64,000 nt of DNA from Thermoplasmata archaeon (GCA_021806235.1 JAJZXU010000002.1:1-64000); one strand, 5' to 3'. Positions 35,215 to 44,675 are shown, counted from the stretch's first letter. Translations and numbers: made by a program. The notes: a model not told the origin generated them from the sequence alone.

Positions 35215-35499
35215 CTATGGCGGAAATAAATGGTTATTCATTTATTTTTATATAATTCATTATATTTTTCATGTTTTTATCCCGATATAGCGTATTATTT
35301 ATGTTACCGGCAGTATTATACCATCTTCCTGTCAACAGGCTTATAATAGCTGTTTTTGCCCCACATATTTACCTTTTTTACAATCAGTGTCACGTATCCC
35401 ATATGTATGGGATACACATAAATCCCTCTCTCAGGTAATAAATCACAGGGTCAGAAAGAAAAATTATACGAAATTCCTAGCGGCTTATTTCCGCCATAG
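35215..35499. mobile_element. 285-bp MITE nested in the IS left end
   Basis: Perfect 15-bp terminal inverted repeats CTATGGCGGAAATAA (35215-35229) and TTATTTCCGCCATAG (35485-35499) are flanked by an exact 8-bp target duplication GGTTCGCT (35207-35214 and 35500-35507). It carries no open frame of note. Removing it and one duplication gives an IS left end continuous with that of the relic at 62951. The parental transposase is not in the window; the 8-bp duplication fits several DDE families. Confidence 0.88.
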
Positions 35500-36132
35500 G
35501 GTTCGCTCTCATCCCACCCATAAATGGTGTGGGTTTTCTCGCTCACTGTGATAAATTCTCAGTACAGCATAGAGAAGGTTGAACACAGAGGCCATAAAAT
35601 AAATAACGATGTTGCCGGGATTAATTTTGAAATCAGGGCAAAAGGTCCGTTATATAATCGATTGAATCATATGGAAAATATAGATATAGATATAAGTTTA
35701 AGAAATGATATAATTTTTACCCCTGATATCAAATATTTAATGCCAGCATATATTGACATACCTGTCTTTCCTGTCCCAATCATGAATATAAACGAGATAT
35801 CGATTGAAAAAGCAATTTCAATAATTGAAAGGGATAAAATGAGGGATATATACGATTTGTATTTTTTATTTAAATTTAGAAAAATAAAAGCTGATATGGC
35901 AGTTATCAACAGGAAAATGGAGTTAAGGCACGAAGTATTTAATAAAAATGAATTCCTTCTTAAACTCGATGCAGCTCTGGAGCTAAGGAAATGGGCATCA
36001 GAACTTTCTTATTTAATTCGCCCATCACCAGATAATAAAGAAGTAGTGAAATTTTTACATGACCAGTTTTAGGACCCGGATTTTACAAAAAAGAAGAATG
36101 AAAATCACAACATAAAGTGTGGGAGTATATTT

Positions 36133-36240
36133 GTGAAAGATCAGGCTCTGATGGTTGAGACCGTTAACTCGAATTTCATTGGCCTGTCAAAGAGAAAGAC
36201 ATTCTGTCAGGAATGGATGGAGGCATTCATGAATCAGTAA
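36133..36240 (+). pseudogene. Short coding remnant of unknown origin
   Basis: A 35-residue frame from GTG: VKDQALMVETVNSNFIGLS, then RKTFCQEWMEAFMNQ and stop. Its base use is less AT-rich than its flanks, and its position after a broken toxin gene suggests the tail of a lost gene, perhaps a transposase. Not recognised. The remaining spacer (36073-36304) shows nothing else. Confidence 0.3.
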
Positions 36241-36304
36241 AGATATAATGCTATATCAAACACGATAATATTAAGTTTAAATATCCAGTTATAATTAATA
36301 ATGC

Positions 36305-37015
36305 ATGAACGAAGTTGTAGATGAAGTTTATTCTTACTTAAAATCAGAAATGGAGAAAACAAAGGGTCAATCATATGCACTTGCATATTCAGGTGGTCTG
36401 GATAGTTCATTGTTATTTGCGTTATCTGATTATAAATTAATTCCATACTCTCTCGGTTTTTCCGATTCAAGGGATATAGAAAACGTTGACAACTCATCAC
36501 TTATATTAAACATACATGTTAAAAAAATATATTTAGATGATGTAGATATAAATAATTATATCGATGAATTATATAAAATAGATAAAAAGATTACAAAGCT
36601 TGAATTGGGTTATGAGCTGGTTCTATTCATATTGATGGATTATATATCAGAAAAACGTGTTGTAACGGGTCAGGGAGCAGATGAATTATTTTATGGATAT
36701 CACAGATTCATGGATAGTCCCAATTTAAGAAATGATTCCTATTTAAACAGGCTATTGAATGTAACATTGCCAAGGGAAAAAAAGATGGCAGAGTATTATG
36801 ATAAGGAATTAATAACTCCCTATTTATCACCGGATATATTGAAAATAAGGTATAAGATAACAAGGGATCTTAATATATACAATAATAAAAACAAAATGGT
36901 TCTGAGAGAAATAGCACAGAAAATAAACATGCCTGAGGAATTATACAACAGAAATAAAACGGCAGCACAATACGGTTCAGGAATTAATAAATTTATATTG
37001 AAAAATTTAAAATAA
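36305..37015 (+). CDS. Asparagine synthase-like PP-loop protein (no glutaminase domain)
   Basis: 236 aa. The PP-loop is YSGGLDSSLLFAL near residue 28, and VVTGQGADELFYGYHRF (about 118) is the second synthetase block that binds the acidic substrate. YNRNKTAAQYGSGINKF near the end is also family-like. It corresponds to the C-terminal half of AsnB only; the Gln-hydrolysing half is absent, so ammonia or another donor would be used. Substrate is uncertain. Confidence 0.75.
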   Translation: MNEVVDEVYSYLKSEMEKTKGQSYALAYSGGLDSSLLFALSDYKLIPYSLGFSDSRDIENVDNSSLILNIHVKKIYLDDVDINNYIDELYKIDKKITKLELGYELVLFILMDYISEKRVVTGQGADELFYGYHRFMDSPNLRNDSYLNRLLNVTLPREKKMAEYYDKELITPYLSPDILKIRYKITRDLNIYNNKNKMVLREIAQKINMPEELYNRNKTAAQYGSGINKFILKNLK

Positions 37016-37073
37016 TTATTAGAAATGAATAAATATTATTGTAGTATATGGTATATAAATAATGGGATAAATA

Positions 37074-37847
37074 ATGACATATATAGGAATAATTGGTGGC
37101 AGTGGGTTATATAATATAATGGATAACAAGGAATTAATGAATATAGACACGCCATATGGCAACACATCGGATAAAATAGAGGTAGGAAAAATAAACAATA
37201 TTGATGTAGCATTTTTACCCAGGCATGGTAAAAAACATACAATACCACCACATAAAGTTAATTATAAGGCAAACATTTTTGCATTGCATAAGCTGGGAGT
37301 TGAAAGGATAATAGGTTTAAATGCAGTTGGTTCTTTAAATGAAGATTACCATCCAGGTGATATAGTAATTCCAGATCAATTTATAGATTTCACAAAGAGA
37401 AGGGATTTAACATATTATGACGGCCCTGATGTTTATCACACATCAATGGCAGACCCATTCTGTAGTGATATAAACAAAAAAGCATATGAAACAGGCAAAA
37501 AATTGAATTACAGAATTCATGATACCGGATCATATCTATGTATAGAGGGTCCAAGATTCTCAACAAGGTCTGAATCAAAGATGTTTAAGAATTTTGCGGA
37601 TATAATAGGCATGACCTTAGTGCCTGAAATAAACCTGGCAGCAGAATTATCATTATGTTATGGTATGATAGCAACGGTTACAGATTATGATGCCTGGTCA
37701 ACAAAACCTGTAGAGGTATCCGATGTAATAAACATAATGAAAGAAAGTGAGGAGAAGGTATCAAATATGTTATATAATTTAATTCCAGAAATTAACGATC
37801 AAAGGAGTTGTAATTGTTCTTTGAGATTAGAAAATGCAAAGGCGTGA
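37074..37847 (+). CDS. mtnP: S-methyl-5'-thioadenosine phosphorylase
   Basis: Phosphorolysis of methylthioadenosine in methionine/polyamine salvage. The 257-aa protein has [51 protein letters not shown] and [17 protein letters not shown], all characteristic of archaeal MTAP. The C-terminus has two cysteines in RSCNCS, as in the disulphide-stabilised thermophilic enzymes. It ends 6 bp before the next gene. Confidence 0.95.
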   Translation: MTYIGIIGGSGLYNIMDNKELMNIDTPYGNTSDKIEVGKINNIDVAFLPRHGKKHTIPPHKVNYKANIFALHKLGVERIIGLNAVGSLNEDYHPGDIVIPDQFIDFTKRRDLTYYDGPDVYHTSMADPFCSDINKKAYETGKKLNYRIHDTGSYLCIEGPRFSTRSESKMFKNFADIIGMTLVPEINLAAELSLCYGMIATVTDYDAWSTKPVEVSDVINIMKESEEKVSNMLYNLIPEINDQRSCNCSLRLENAKA

Positions 37848-37853
37848 TAAAAA

Positions 37854-39083
37854 ATGAAAATAAAATTTCTAGGCGGAGCAGAAGAAGTTGGAAGACTTGC
37901 AATAAAAATAGAAGATAGAGATAGTAAGATAATGATAGATTATGGTATAGAACCTGAAAAACCCCCTGAGTATCCATTACCACCTGAGCATGTGAATGAT
38001 ATATTCGTAACACATGCACATCTGGATCATACTGGGGCTTTGCCGGTATATTACCATAACTTTAAGGCAAATCTGCATGCTACAGCAATGACAGCAAACA
38101 GTATAAAGCCCATATTAAATGATTCATTGAAAATAATGAGACTGGAGAATTATACAAAGGTTTTTAACGAGGACGATGTTGATAACCTGTTCAAATCCCT
38201 GGTGACATCAAAATACGGTGAATCAATGGAAGTGGGTAGTTTAACTGCAATACCATACACTGCAGGTCATATACCAGGGTCATCAATGTGGTGGTTCCAG
38301 AATTCAAAATCATTTATGATAACAGGTGATTTATACACAAAGGATACAAATTTGTTATCCGGTGCAAAACCAGTAAAAACAGATATTCTGATGATGGAGT
38401 CCACATATGCAGGCAGGGATCATGAGGATAGAGACGAGGTAATACAGAGGTTAAAGGATAGCATTAAAGAAGTAGTAGAGAGTGGTGGTAAGGTAATACT
38501 GCCTACATTCGCAATAGGCAGGACCCAGGAAATGGTAATGATACTGAAGGATATGAACTATACAATATATGTTGATGGTATGGGTAATAGCATATCAAGA
38601 ATATATATGGAAACACCAGGATTTTTAAAGGATCCAAAACTATTCAGAAGGTCAATAGGAAGGGTAATACAGGTAAGGAATAACAGGATGAGAAAAGAGG
38701 CAATAGAAGAGGCGGATGTAATCGTAACAACCTCAGGTATGCTTGACGGTGGACCTGTTTTAGGTTATATAGATGCATATGCACAGGATTCTAAATCCGC
38801 CATATTCCTGACAGGTTACCAGGTTCAGGGAACAAATGGAAGGAGCTTACTGGAGAACGGTACAATTCAAATTGCAGGTGCAACAATAAAGCCCGCAATG
38901 AAAATAGATTTCTTCGATTTATCGGCACATGCAGGGCATTCAGATCTGGTAAAATTCATAAAGGATGTAGATCCGGAAACAATAGTACTATGCCACGGTG
39001 ACCAGAGGGAAAAATTACAGGAATCATTGCCTGAATATAACTTTATACTGCCATACAACGGCCATGAGTTTGAAATAAATTAA
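37854..39083 (+). CDS. aCPSF2-like beta-CASP ribonuclease
   Basis: 409 aa, metallo-beta-lactamase plus beta-CASP fold. The metal motif is VTHAHLDHTGALP, a second His lies in YTAGHIPGSSMW, Asp in ITGDLYTKDTNLL, and the beta-CASP blocks are ESTYAGRDHED, LPTFAIGRTQEM and LSAHAGHSDLVKF. There are no N-terminal KH domains, so it matches the aCPSF2 rather than the aCPSF1 group. These enzymes act as 5'-3' exonucleases or endonucleases in RNA decay. Confidence 0.9.
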   Translation: MKIKFLGGAEEVGRLAIKIEDRDSKIMIDYGIEPEKPPEYPLPPEHVNDIFVTHAHLDHTGALPVYYHNFKANLHATAMTANSIKPILNDSLKIMRLENYTKVFNEDDVDNLFKSLVTSKYGESMEVGSLTAIPYTAGHIPGSSMWWFQNSKSFMITGDLYTKDTNLLSGAKPVKTDILMMESTYAGRDHEDRDEVIQRLKDSIKEVVESGGKVILPTFAIGRTQEMVMILKDMNYTIYVDGMGNSISRIYMETPGFLKDPKLFRRSIGRVIQVRNNRMRKEAIEEADVIVTTSGMLDGGPVLGYIDAYAQDSKSAIFLTGYQVQGTNGRSLLENGTIQIAGATIKPAMKIDFFDLSAHAGHSDLVKFIKDVDPETIVLCHGDQREKLQESLPEYNFILPYNGHEFEIN

Positions 39084-39085
39084 AT

Positions 39086-39811
39086 TTATTTATATTTTTC
39101 ATATAAATATTCATAGGCATTATTTATTTCTTTTATTTTTTGTTCAAAATCATTTTTATACTGATCTTCAGCAAGATCAGGATGATATTTTCTTACCAGT
39201 TTTATATACGAATTCCTTATATCATTTGCATTTGTTGTGGGATTCATTTCGAGTATAGAAAATAATTTTTCCACATCATTCATTTCTATTTCATTATTAT
39301 TTTCATTACTTTTCTCGAAATCTTCTTTATAATCCTCATTGATGTAATCATAGAAAACATAATTTTCCTTCAGGGGAAATCCATATTCTTCAAAGGCTTT
39401 TAACAGTATTTCACCTATTTTTTTTATATATTTTCTCTTATTATGTTTATTCAATAATAAATATGAAAATTTTTCGGAGAAATTATTGTTATGGTAATAA
39501 CATAATATCAATGCATTGTTTATACTATCAGGTAAACTAAATGCCCATTCCACAGTTTCAGTCTTATCAAAAAGGCTTTTTCTAAATAGTGTTTTTCTGT
39601 TAAATAATGTACCGTTTACCAGAATTCTTTTTATCTTCTTTTTATCAAAAATAATGGAATCATCGGTTATCCAGTATATAAATATATCCTGATAGATCTT
39701 TTTGCCAGAAAAGTTATTTAATTCATTAATAAAAAGCAATCTATTGCCTGATTTTTCTATTTTGTATGGTTCGTTAAATTCTGAATATGATATACTATTA
39801 ATATTCGCCAT
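39086..39811 (-). CDS. Protein with C-terminal J domain
   Basis: 241 aa. The last ~65 residues are a J domain: FSILEMNPTTNANDIRNSYI, then KLVRKYHPDLAEDQ with the HPD triplet that stimulates DnaK/Hsp70, and a closing helix INNAYEYLYEKYK. Residues 1-175 have no recognised domain and may bind a client. This is not DnaJ itself (no Gly/Phe or zinc region). It converges on the aCPSF2 gene. Confidence 0.82.
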   Translation of the reverse strand: MANINSISYSEFNEPYKIEKSGNRLLFINELNNFSGKKIYQDIFIYWITDDSIIFDKKKIKRILVNGTLFNRKTLFRKSLFDKTETVEWAFSLPDSINNALILCYYHNNNFSEKFSYLLLNKHNKRKYIKKIGEILLKAFEEYGFPLKENYVFYDYINEDYKEDFEKSNENNNEIEMNDVEKLFSILEMNPTTNANDIRNSYIKLVRKYHPDLAEDQYKNDFEQKIKEINNAYEYLYEKYK

Positions 39812-39900
39812 TCATTTATCATTTTAAATTCTTATAAAATATTTATTATAGTAAGATGAAAATTTAAAAATATTTATATTTTAACAAAAACTAAACAACG

Positions 39901-40383
39901 GTGAATTATACAATACCCATATTGTTAATCTTCGTTATATACATACTTATAAGAAGGGTACAGAGAGGATTAAAGGGAAGGCAATTCAAAATTGTAAGGT
40001 TATTTTCCCTACCACTTATTTACCTTTTATTATTACTATTCTTCCTTGCAGTATTCATGGATGATGTATACTATTTAACCATAATAATAGTTTTAATATT
40101 TGCAGGCATAACACCCGGATATATTTATGGGGAGCAGGTATCATTTTTTATGAAGGACAATTTATTATATTATAAAAGATCTCCATATATACTGGTTACA
40201 TGGGTCGTAACATTTATGGGAAGAATTATACTGGAAATAGTTTATCCATATAATATAACAGCAGATTTTATTGTTGATGCTTTACTGGCAGTAACACTGG
40301 GATTAATAATAGGGGAGTCAGTAAAAACCTATTATAAATACAGGGAATATATAAATGACAAAAATTCAATTATAGGTTTATAG
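39901..40383 (+). CDS. Four- or five-helix membrane protein of unknown function
   Basis: 160 aa from GTG. The layout is one helix, a basic loop RRVQRGLKGRQFKIVR, then several further helices and a cytoplasmic tail KTYYKYREYIND. The pattern recalls DUF1453/CcdC-like proteins, but no diagnostic residues are seen. It converges on the next gene with a 14-bp overlap. Confidence 0.6.
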   Translation: MNYTIPILLIFVIYILIRRVQRGLKGRQFKIVRLFSLPLIYLLLLLFFLAVFMDDVYYLTIIIVLIFAGITPGYIYGEQVSFFMKDNLLYYKRSPYILVTWVVTFMGRIILEIVYPYNITADFIVDALLAVTLGLIIGESVKTYYKYREYINDKNSIIGL

Positions 40384-41068
40384 AATTGTATTTACAGCTT
40401 TTATTTAAAAAACACTGTCTGCATACAGGTTTTTTCCTGCAATAATCCTTTGATATTTCAACTATCATGCCATGTAAATTTTTCAATTCATAATTATATT
40501 TAAATTCATTTTCAATTATATCCCTTAATTCATTACGCTTTAAATCTATATTTAAATATCTTTTAAAAAATCTGAATGTGTAACTATCTATTACAAAAAC
40601 ATGGTAATCCAGGGCATATAGCATTATGGATTCCATGGTTTCGTTGCCAACGCCCCTTAAATTTATTATAAATTTTAACGTTTCATCCCTATTTTTATTC
40701 TTCATATTATTTATATTTCCATATTTTTCAATAATGCTTTTTGAAACATTCATTAAATATTTGCCCTTTGTATTATAGAAACCAGAACTTTTTATTAAAT
40801 TTTTTAAATTATCCTCATCAAGTTTTACAATATCATTCAGTGTTTTTATATTATTCTCCTTCAAATTTTTTATTGATTTCTCAACATTTTTCCATGAAGT
40901 ATTCTGTGTTAATATACACCCCATTACTGTTTCATCATCATTTTCTGATGGCCACCACCCCAGATCTCCATAGTAGCTGTATAAATCCCTGTATAGCTTT
41001 TTGAACACAGATGATAATATAATATTATTATAATATATTATCCTGAATTGAGTTATTAAAGAAGACAA
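40370..41068 (-). CDS. Endonuclease III-like DNA glycosylase
   Basis: 232 aa. The helix-hairpin-helix reads LRGVGNETMESIMLYAL, with the catalytic Asp in VFVIDSYTFRFFKR, and the C-terminal iron-sulphur cluster has four cysteines in CRKKPVCRQCFLNKSC. In true EndoIII the hairpin has a catalytic Lys (GxGRKT); here it is Glu (GNET), so a lyase-free glycosylase activity is likely, as in related archaeal enzymes. The start is uncertain; the N-terminal 20 residues may not be used. Confidence 0.82.
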   Translation of the reverse strand: MSSLITQFRIIYYNNIILSSVFKKLYRDLYSYYGDLGWWPSENDDETVMGCILTQNTSWKNVEKSIKNLKENNIKTLNDIVKLDEDNLKNLIKSSGFYNTKGKYLMNVSKSIIEKYGNINNMKNKNRDETLKFIINLRGVGNETMESIMLYALDYHVFVIDSYTFRFFKRYLNIDLKRNELRDIIENEFKYNYELKNLHGMIVEISKDYCRKKPVCRQCFLNKSCKYNSINL

Positions 41069-41188
41069 TGATCCAGTAAATGTGGGTATAAATAATAACT
41101 ATAATTTCTGTGCAACTAAGGGCGCATCTTAAATTTTTATTAATCCGATAAACAATAAAGTATATTTAATTATAATATATTTTGATTT

Positions 41189-42151
41189 ATGGAATATACA
41201 ACAATAGGGAATACAGATTTAAAAGTATCAAAACTATGCCTCGGTGGCATGTCATTCGGTAATTCAAAATGGATGGCGGATGAAGAAAATTCAATAAAAA
41301 TTATTAAGAAAGCAATAGACTATGGTATAAACTATATAGACACTGCAAACATTTATTCAGGTGGTAAATCCGAGGAAATAATAGGGAAAGCAATAGATGG
41401 TTACCGTGATAATTTAATAATCTCAACAAAGGGTGCAGGAAAAATGAATGATTTTTATTACGGTTTCAATAATAAATACCTAAATAAAGCAATAAATGAC
41501 AGCCTAAAAAGATTGAAAACTGATTATACTGATATTTATTATTTACACACAATGCTTGATAATGTGGATATGGAAAGCACATTGAAACTGCTGGATAATA
41601 ATATAAAAAACAATAAAATAGGTTATCTTGGTGCAAGCAATTTCTCGGGGTATCAATTAGCAGAATTTTTTACAATATCTGATAAATTATTCAATAACAG
41701 AATAGAAATAGTACAGAATCATTATAATGCGGTTTACAGGGAAGATGAAAGAGAGGTAATACCATTCTGTAAAAAGAAAAATATTACCTATTCTCCATTT
41801 TCACCACTGGCCGCAGGGTTTTTATCGGGCAAATATAAGAGGAATGAAAATAATGAAAGTACCAGAACAGAATCATATCCCGTAATGAAGAAAAGATATT
41901 TTAAAGATTATGATTTTGATGTTCTTGATAATATAATTGAAATATCCAAGGAAAAGGGGGTTAAACCGGTAAATATTGCTCTAGCATATATAATTAAAAA
42001 GGGTTTTCTACCAGTAATCGGTGTTAATAAACCTGAATACTTTGAGGATAATATAAATTCACTGGATGTAAATTTAAATGATGACGATATGGGAAGAATA
42101 GATGAAAGATATGTTCCACACAATATAATAAAGGGCACTGCCGGATATTAA
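41189..42151 (+). CDS. Aldo/keto reductase
   Basis: 320 aa with the TIM-barrel signature: catalytic DTANIYSGGKSEEIIGKAI (Asp, Tyr), Lys in LIISTKGAGKMN, His in IYYLHTMLDN, then VQNHYNAVYREDEREVIPFC and GVNKPEYFEDN. NADP use is expected from the family. Substrate is not predictable. It converges with marC at zero distance. Confidence 0.9.
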   Translation: MEYTTIGNTDLKVSKLCLGGMSFGNSKWMADEENSIKIIKKAIDYGINYIDTANIYSGGKSEEIIGKAIDGYRDNLIISTKGAGKMNDFYYGFNNKYLNKAINDSLKRLKTDYTDIYYLHTMLDNVDMESTLKLLDNNIKNNKIGYLGASNFSGYQLAEFFTISDKLFNNRIEIVQNHYNAVYREDEREVIPFCKKKNITYSPFSPLAAGFLSGKYKRNENNESTRTESYPVMKKRYFKDYDFDVLDNIIEISKEKGVKPVNIALAYIIKKGFLPVIGVNKPEYFEDNINSLDVNLNDDDMGRIDERYVPHNIIKGTAGY

Positions 42152-42754
42152 TTATTTTATTACACTTAATGCTATCAGTGCATCAATGAAATACTGTATT
42201 GCAAAGCCAGCTACCAAAAGGCCAAAGATCCTGGTTATTGCTGTCATTACTTTATCCCCTATTAGTTCCAGAATTTTTGCCGAAAAAATAAAGAATATAT
42301 AAACAATAGCAAGAACAAGCAATGCTGAGACTACTGTCAGAACCCTTGTTTCATATGAACCCTTCATCAGTATTATTACCAGCGATATGGCTCCGGGTCC
42401 AGCTAAAAATGGTGTTGCAAATGGGACTATACCCATATTCTGTGTGTTTTCTGTTGTTGTATCAGGTTTTGCACCCTCCCTTACCATCTCTATTCCCATC
42501 AGCAACAATATTATACCCCCGGCTATTTCCAGGGCTTCTATTGATATTCCGAAAAACTGTATTACTATATCCCCTACCAGTGCAAATAACATTATTATAA
42601 CTGTAGCATATATAACTGCATCCCTGGCTATTGACCTTCTCGTAACCCTGTTAAAAGACCCTGTCATAGCAACAAAAATTGCCAGGGTGCCGAATGGGTC
42701 TATTACAACAAGTAATGGCATGAATACCTTAAGAAAGTCAACAATTAACGACAT
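42152..42754 (-). CDS. MarC-family integral membrane protein
   Basis: 200 aa, six helices. Family blocks PLLVVIDPFGTLAIFVAMTG at the N-terminus and FATPFLAGPGAISLVIIL in the second half are both present. MarC proteins are membrane proteins of unknown transport activity, despite the old link to antibiotic resistance. Confidence 0.9.
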   Translation of the reverse strand: MSLIVDFLKVFMPLLVVIDPFGTLAIFVAMTGSFNRVTRRSIARDAVIYATVIIMLFALVGDIVIQFFGISIEALEIAGGIILLLMGIEMVREGAKPDTTTENTQNMGIVPFATPFLAGPGAISLVIILMKGSYETRVLTVVSALLVLAIVYIFFIFSAKILELIGDKVMTAITRIFGLLVAGFAIQYFIDALIALSVIK

Positions 42755-42827
42755 ACCGGTATATAGTAATTAAATATATTAACATATATAAGGAAAGAAT
42801 ATTATATACATTTTTTATATAGCTCTG

Positions 42828-43967
42828 ATGAAAGTACTTATTTTAGGTATTGATGGGTATATAGGATTTCCACTGGCATTGAGATTAATTGATAACGGTG
42901 TAGATGTTTATGGCGCAGATAATTTCTACACAAGAAAAAGGGTAAGGGAAGTAAAATCAAAATCGGCAATCAGGATAAATTCCATGGATGAAAGAATATC
43001 AAAACTAAATAACAGAATAAAATTTTATAGGGGGGATGTGAGCAATTCCAAATTTGTTTACGATTTAATAAGGGACATAAAGCCGGATGCAGTAGTTCAT
43101 CTGGCAGAGCAGAGAAGTGCACCATATTCCATGATTTCCCTGAAAACCGCAAATGAAACCTTAGAAAAAAATATTAAGAGCACAATGAATATCATTTATG
43201 CGGTTAAGGATTTAAAAAGAGATACACACATAGTAAAATTAGGATCTATGGGAGAGTATGGAACACCGAATATAGATATTCCAGAGGGATTTTTTGATGT
43301 AAATTATAATAATAGAAACGATTATATGGTTTTTCCAAGGATGGGACAGTCATGGTACCATCTATCAAAGGTATTTGACACATATAACCTGATCCTGGCT
43401 AATAAAATATGGGATTTAAACGTTTCAGATGTTATGCAGGGTGTTGTTTACGGATCAAGGACAAGAGAGATAAATAAATATGGTTTATTCACAAGGTTTG
43501 ATATAGATGAGGTTTATGGTACAGTATTGAATAGATTTGTTGCGGAATCAGTTATAGGAGACCCATTAACGGTTTACGGTGAGGGTAACCAGAAAAGAAC
43601 ATTCCTATCCTTAGAGGACAGTATTTACTGCCTAAATCTAATTTTAAATAATCCACCGGATCATGAATATAAGGTTTATAATCAATTTGATGAATATTAT
43701 TCCTTAAATTATCTGGCAGGCAGAGTAAAGGAATACGCCGATGAGATATTGGACAAAAATGTTAAAATAGACCATCTAGAAGATCCTAGGATCGAATCAG
43801 GAAATCATTATTACAATCCTGTGAATGAAAATCTTAAAAAAATAGGGTACAGAAGACAGAGGTCACTGGACGAAGAGATCCCATTAATGCTGAAGGATTT
43901 AAACAGTAATAAAAACAGGTTATTATCCTTAAGAAATACAGTAAGGCCAAAAACATTATGGAAATAA
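42828..43967 (+). CDS. UDP-sulfoquinovose synthase-like dehydratase/epimerase (Agl3/SQD1)
   Basis: 379 aa SDR-extended enzyme. It begins VLILGIDGYIGFPLALRL, has the SQD1 active-site block LGSMGEYGTPNIDIPEGFF and YHLSK (Tyr/Lys), and VMQGVVYGSRTREI with the adjoining substrate loop. In Sulfolobus the homologue Agl3 makes UDP-sulfoquinovose from UDP-glucose and sulfite for the surface N-glycan. The next gene, on the opposite strand, is a sugar nucleotidyltransferase that could supply the substrate. Confidence 0.88.
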   Translation: MKVLILGIDGYIGFPLALRLIDNGVDVYGADNFYTRKRVREVKSKSAIRINSMDERISKLNNRIKFYRGDVSNSKFVYDLIRDIKPDAVVHLAEQRSAPYSMISLKTANETLEKNIKSTMNIIYAVKDLKRDTHIVKLGSMGEYGTPNIDIPEGFFDVNYNNRNDYMVFPRMGQSWYHLSKVFDTYNLILANKIWDLNVSDVMQGVVYGSRTREINKYGLFTRFDIDEVYGTVLNRFVAESVIGDPLTVYGEGNQKRTFLSLEDSIYCLNLILNNPPDHEYKVYNQFDEYYSLNYLAGRVKEYADEILDKNVKIDHLEDPRIESGNHYYNPVNENLKKIGYRRQRSLDEEIPLMLKDLNSNKNRLLSLRNTVRPKTLWK

Positions 43968-44675
43968 TTTCCTGTAATATTTATAGGTTCTCTCAAGAAT
44001 TTTATAATAATTATTGCTATTTCCAATGCTTGCCCATTCATACCTATTTATTTTAACATAATTTGTTTTTATGCTATTTCTGATCATTTCATTTATTGCA
44101 GGCGTCAGTTCCGCGTATTTTATATAATCAAATATTTCATTTTTCAGGAGATAAAATGCGGCCAGTGCATAGTTAGATTCTGGTTTTTCAGGTTTTTCAT
44201 CAACCCGTAATATATAATCCCTATTTACTGTTGCAATGCCATAGTTTTCAGGATTATTTACCCTCATCAATGTCAGGACATTATGCTTTTTACTGTTATA
44301 TATATCAATTACATCTTTTACCTTTTTTGAATTTAATATAATTCCATCTCCGGCATTCAGGATAAAATCATTTTTGATATAATCCTTTGCCAGCAACACT
44401 GCTTTTCCAAAGCCCCCAGCTCTATTCTGGTATATAAATTCTATATTATAATTCAATGATTTTAAATAATTCCCGGTGTAACTATCATTTTTATTTAAAA
44501 TTACAAAGAATTTTTTTATATTAACTCTACTTAAATTATATATTATGCAGTCCAGCATTGGCCTTAAAACAATTTTTTCATTCCTTATTGAATATACGGG
44601 CAACATTTCCTTTCTCATATTTTCAGGTAAATTGGCTCTTGTGCCTTTTCCTGCAGCTGTAATCAATGCATCCAT
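43956..44675 (-). CDS. Sugar-phosphate nucleotidyltransferase
   Basis: 239 aa. The N-terminal loop is ITAAGKGTRANLPENMRKEML, FILNAGDGII corresponds to the metal-binding region, and AAFYLLKNEIFDYI lies in the substrate half. UTP-glucose-1-phosphate uridylyltransferase is the most likely activity because of the adjacent UDP-sulfoquinovose synthase; this is an inference. It converges with that gene, overlapping 12 bp. Confidence 0.85.
   Translation of the reverse strand: MDALITAAGKGTRANLPENMRKEMLPVYSIRNEKIVLRPMLDCIIYNLSRVNIKKFFVILNKNDSYTGNYLKSLNYNIEFIYQNRAGGFGKAVLLAKDYIKNDFILNAGDGIILNSKKVKDVIDIYNSKKHNVLTLMRVNNPENYGIATVNRDYILRVDEKPEKPESNYALAAFYLLKNEIFDYIKYAELTPAINEMIRNSIKTNYVKINRYEWASIGNSNNYYKILERTYKYYRKLFP

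Larger units (their letters stand above)
33498..35550 (-). mobile_element. IS200/IS605-family element with tnpA and tnpB (MITE inserted in it)
   Basis: Both ends are defined by the restored AbiEii frame and by a second copy at 62951. The left end on the minus strand is CACAGTGAGCGAG, directly after TTTAT, with a hairpin of CCCAC/GTGGG type; the right end is a CCCACG/CGTGGG hairpin followed by AGGATGTCAC. There is no target duplication, as expected for Y1 transposition. tnpA and tnpB are both intact and overlap by 4 nt. The length is 2053 bp, of which 293 bp are a nested MITE and its target duplication. Confidence 0.92.
33225..36072 (+). pseudogene. AbiEii-type nucleotidyltransferase toxin, interrupted by IS200/IS605
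   Basis: The first 91 codons (33225-33497) contain LIFKGGTSLKYFYNLNRFSEDPDF, the nucleotidyltransferase signature with the DxD pair. The rest (35551-36072) continues with INSQYSIEKVEHRG and holds RDIYDLYFLF. Joining 33497 to 35551 restores a single 264-aa frame without loss or gain of a base. AbiEii toxins transfer nucleotides to tRNA or other targets. The gene is inactive while the IS is present. Confidence 0.88.
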
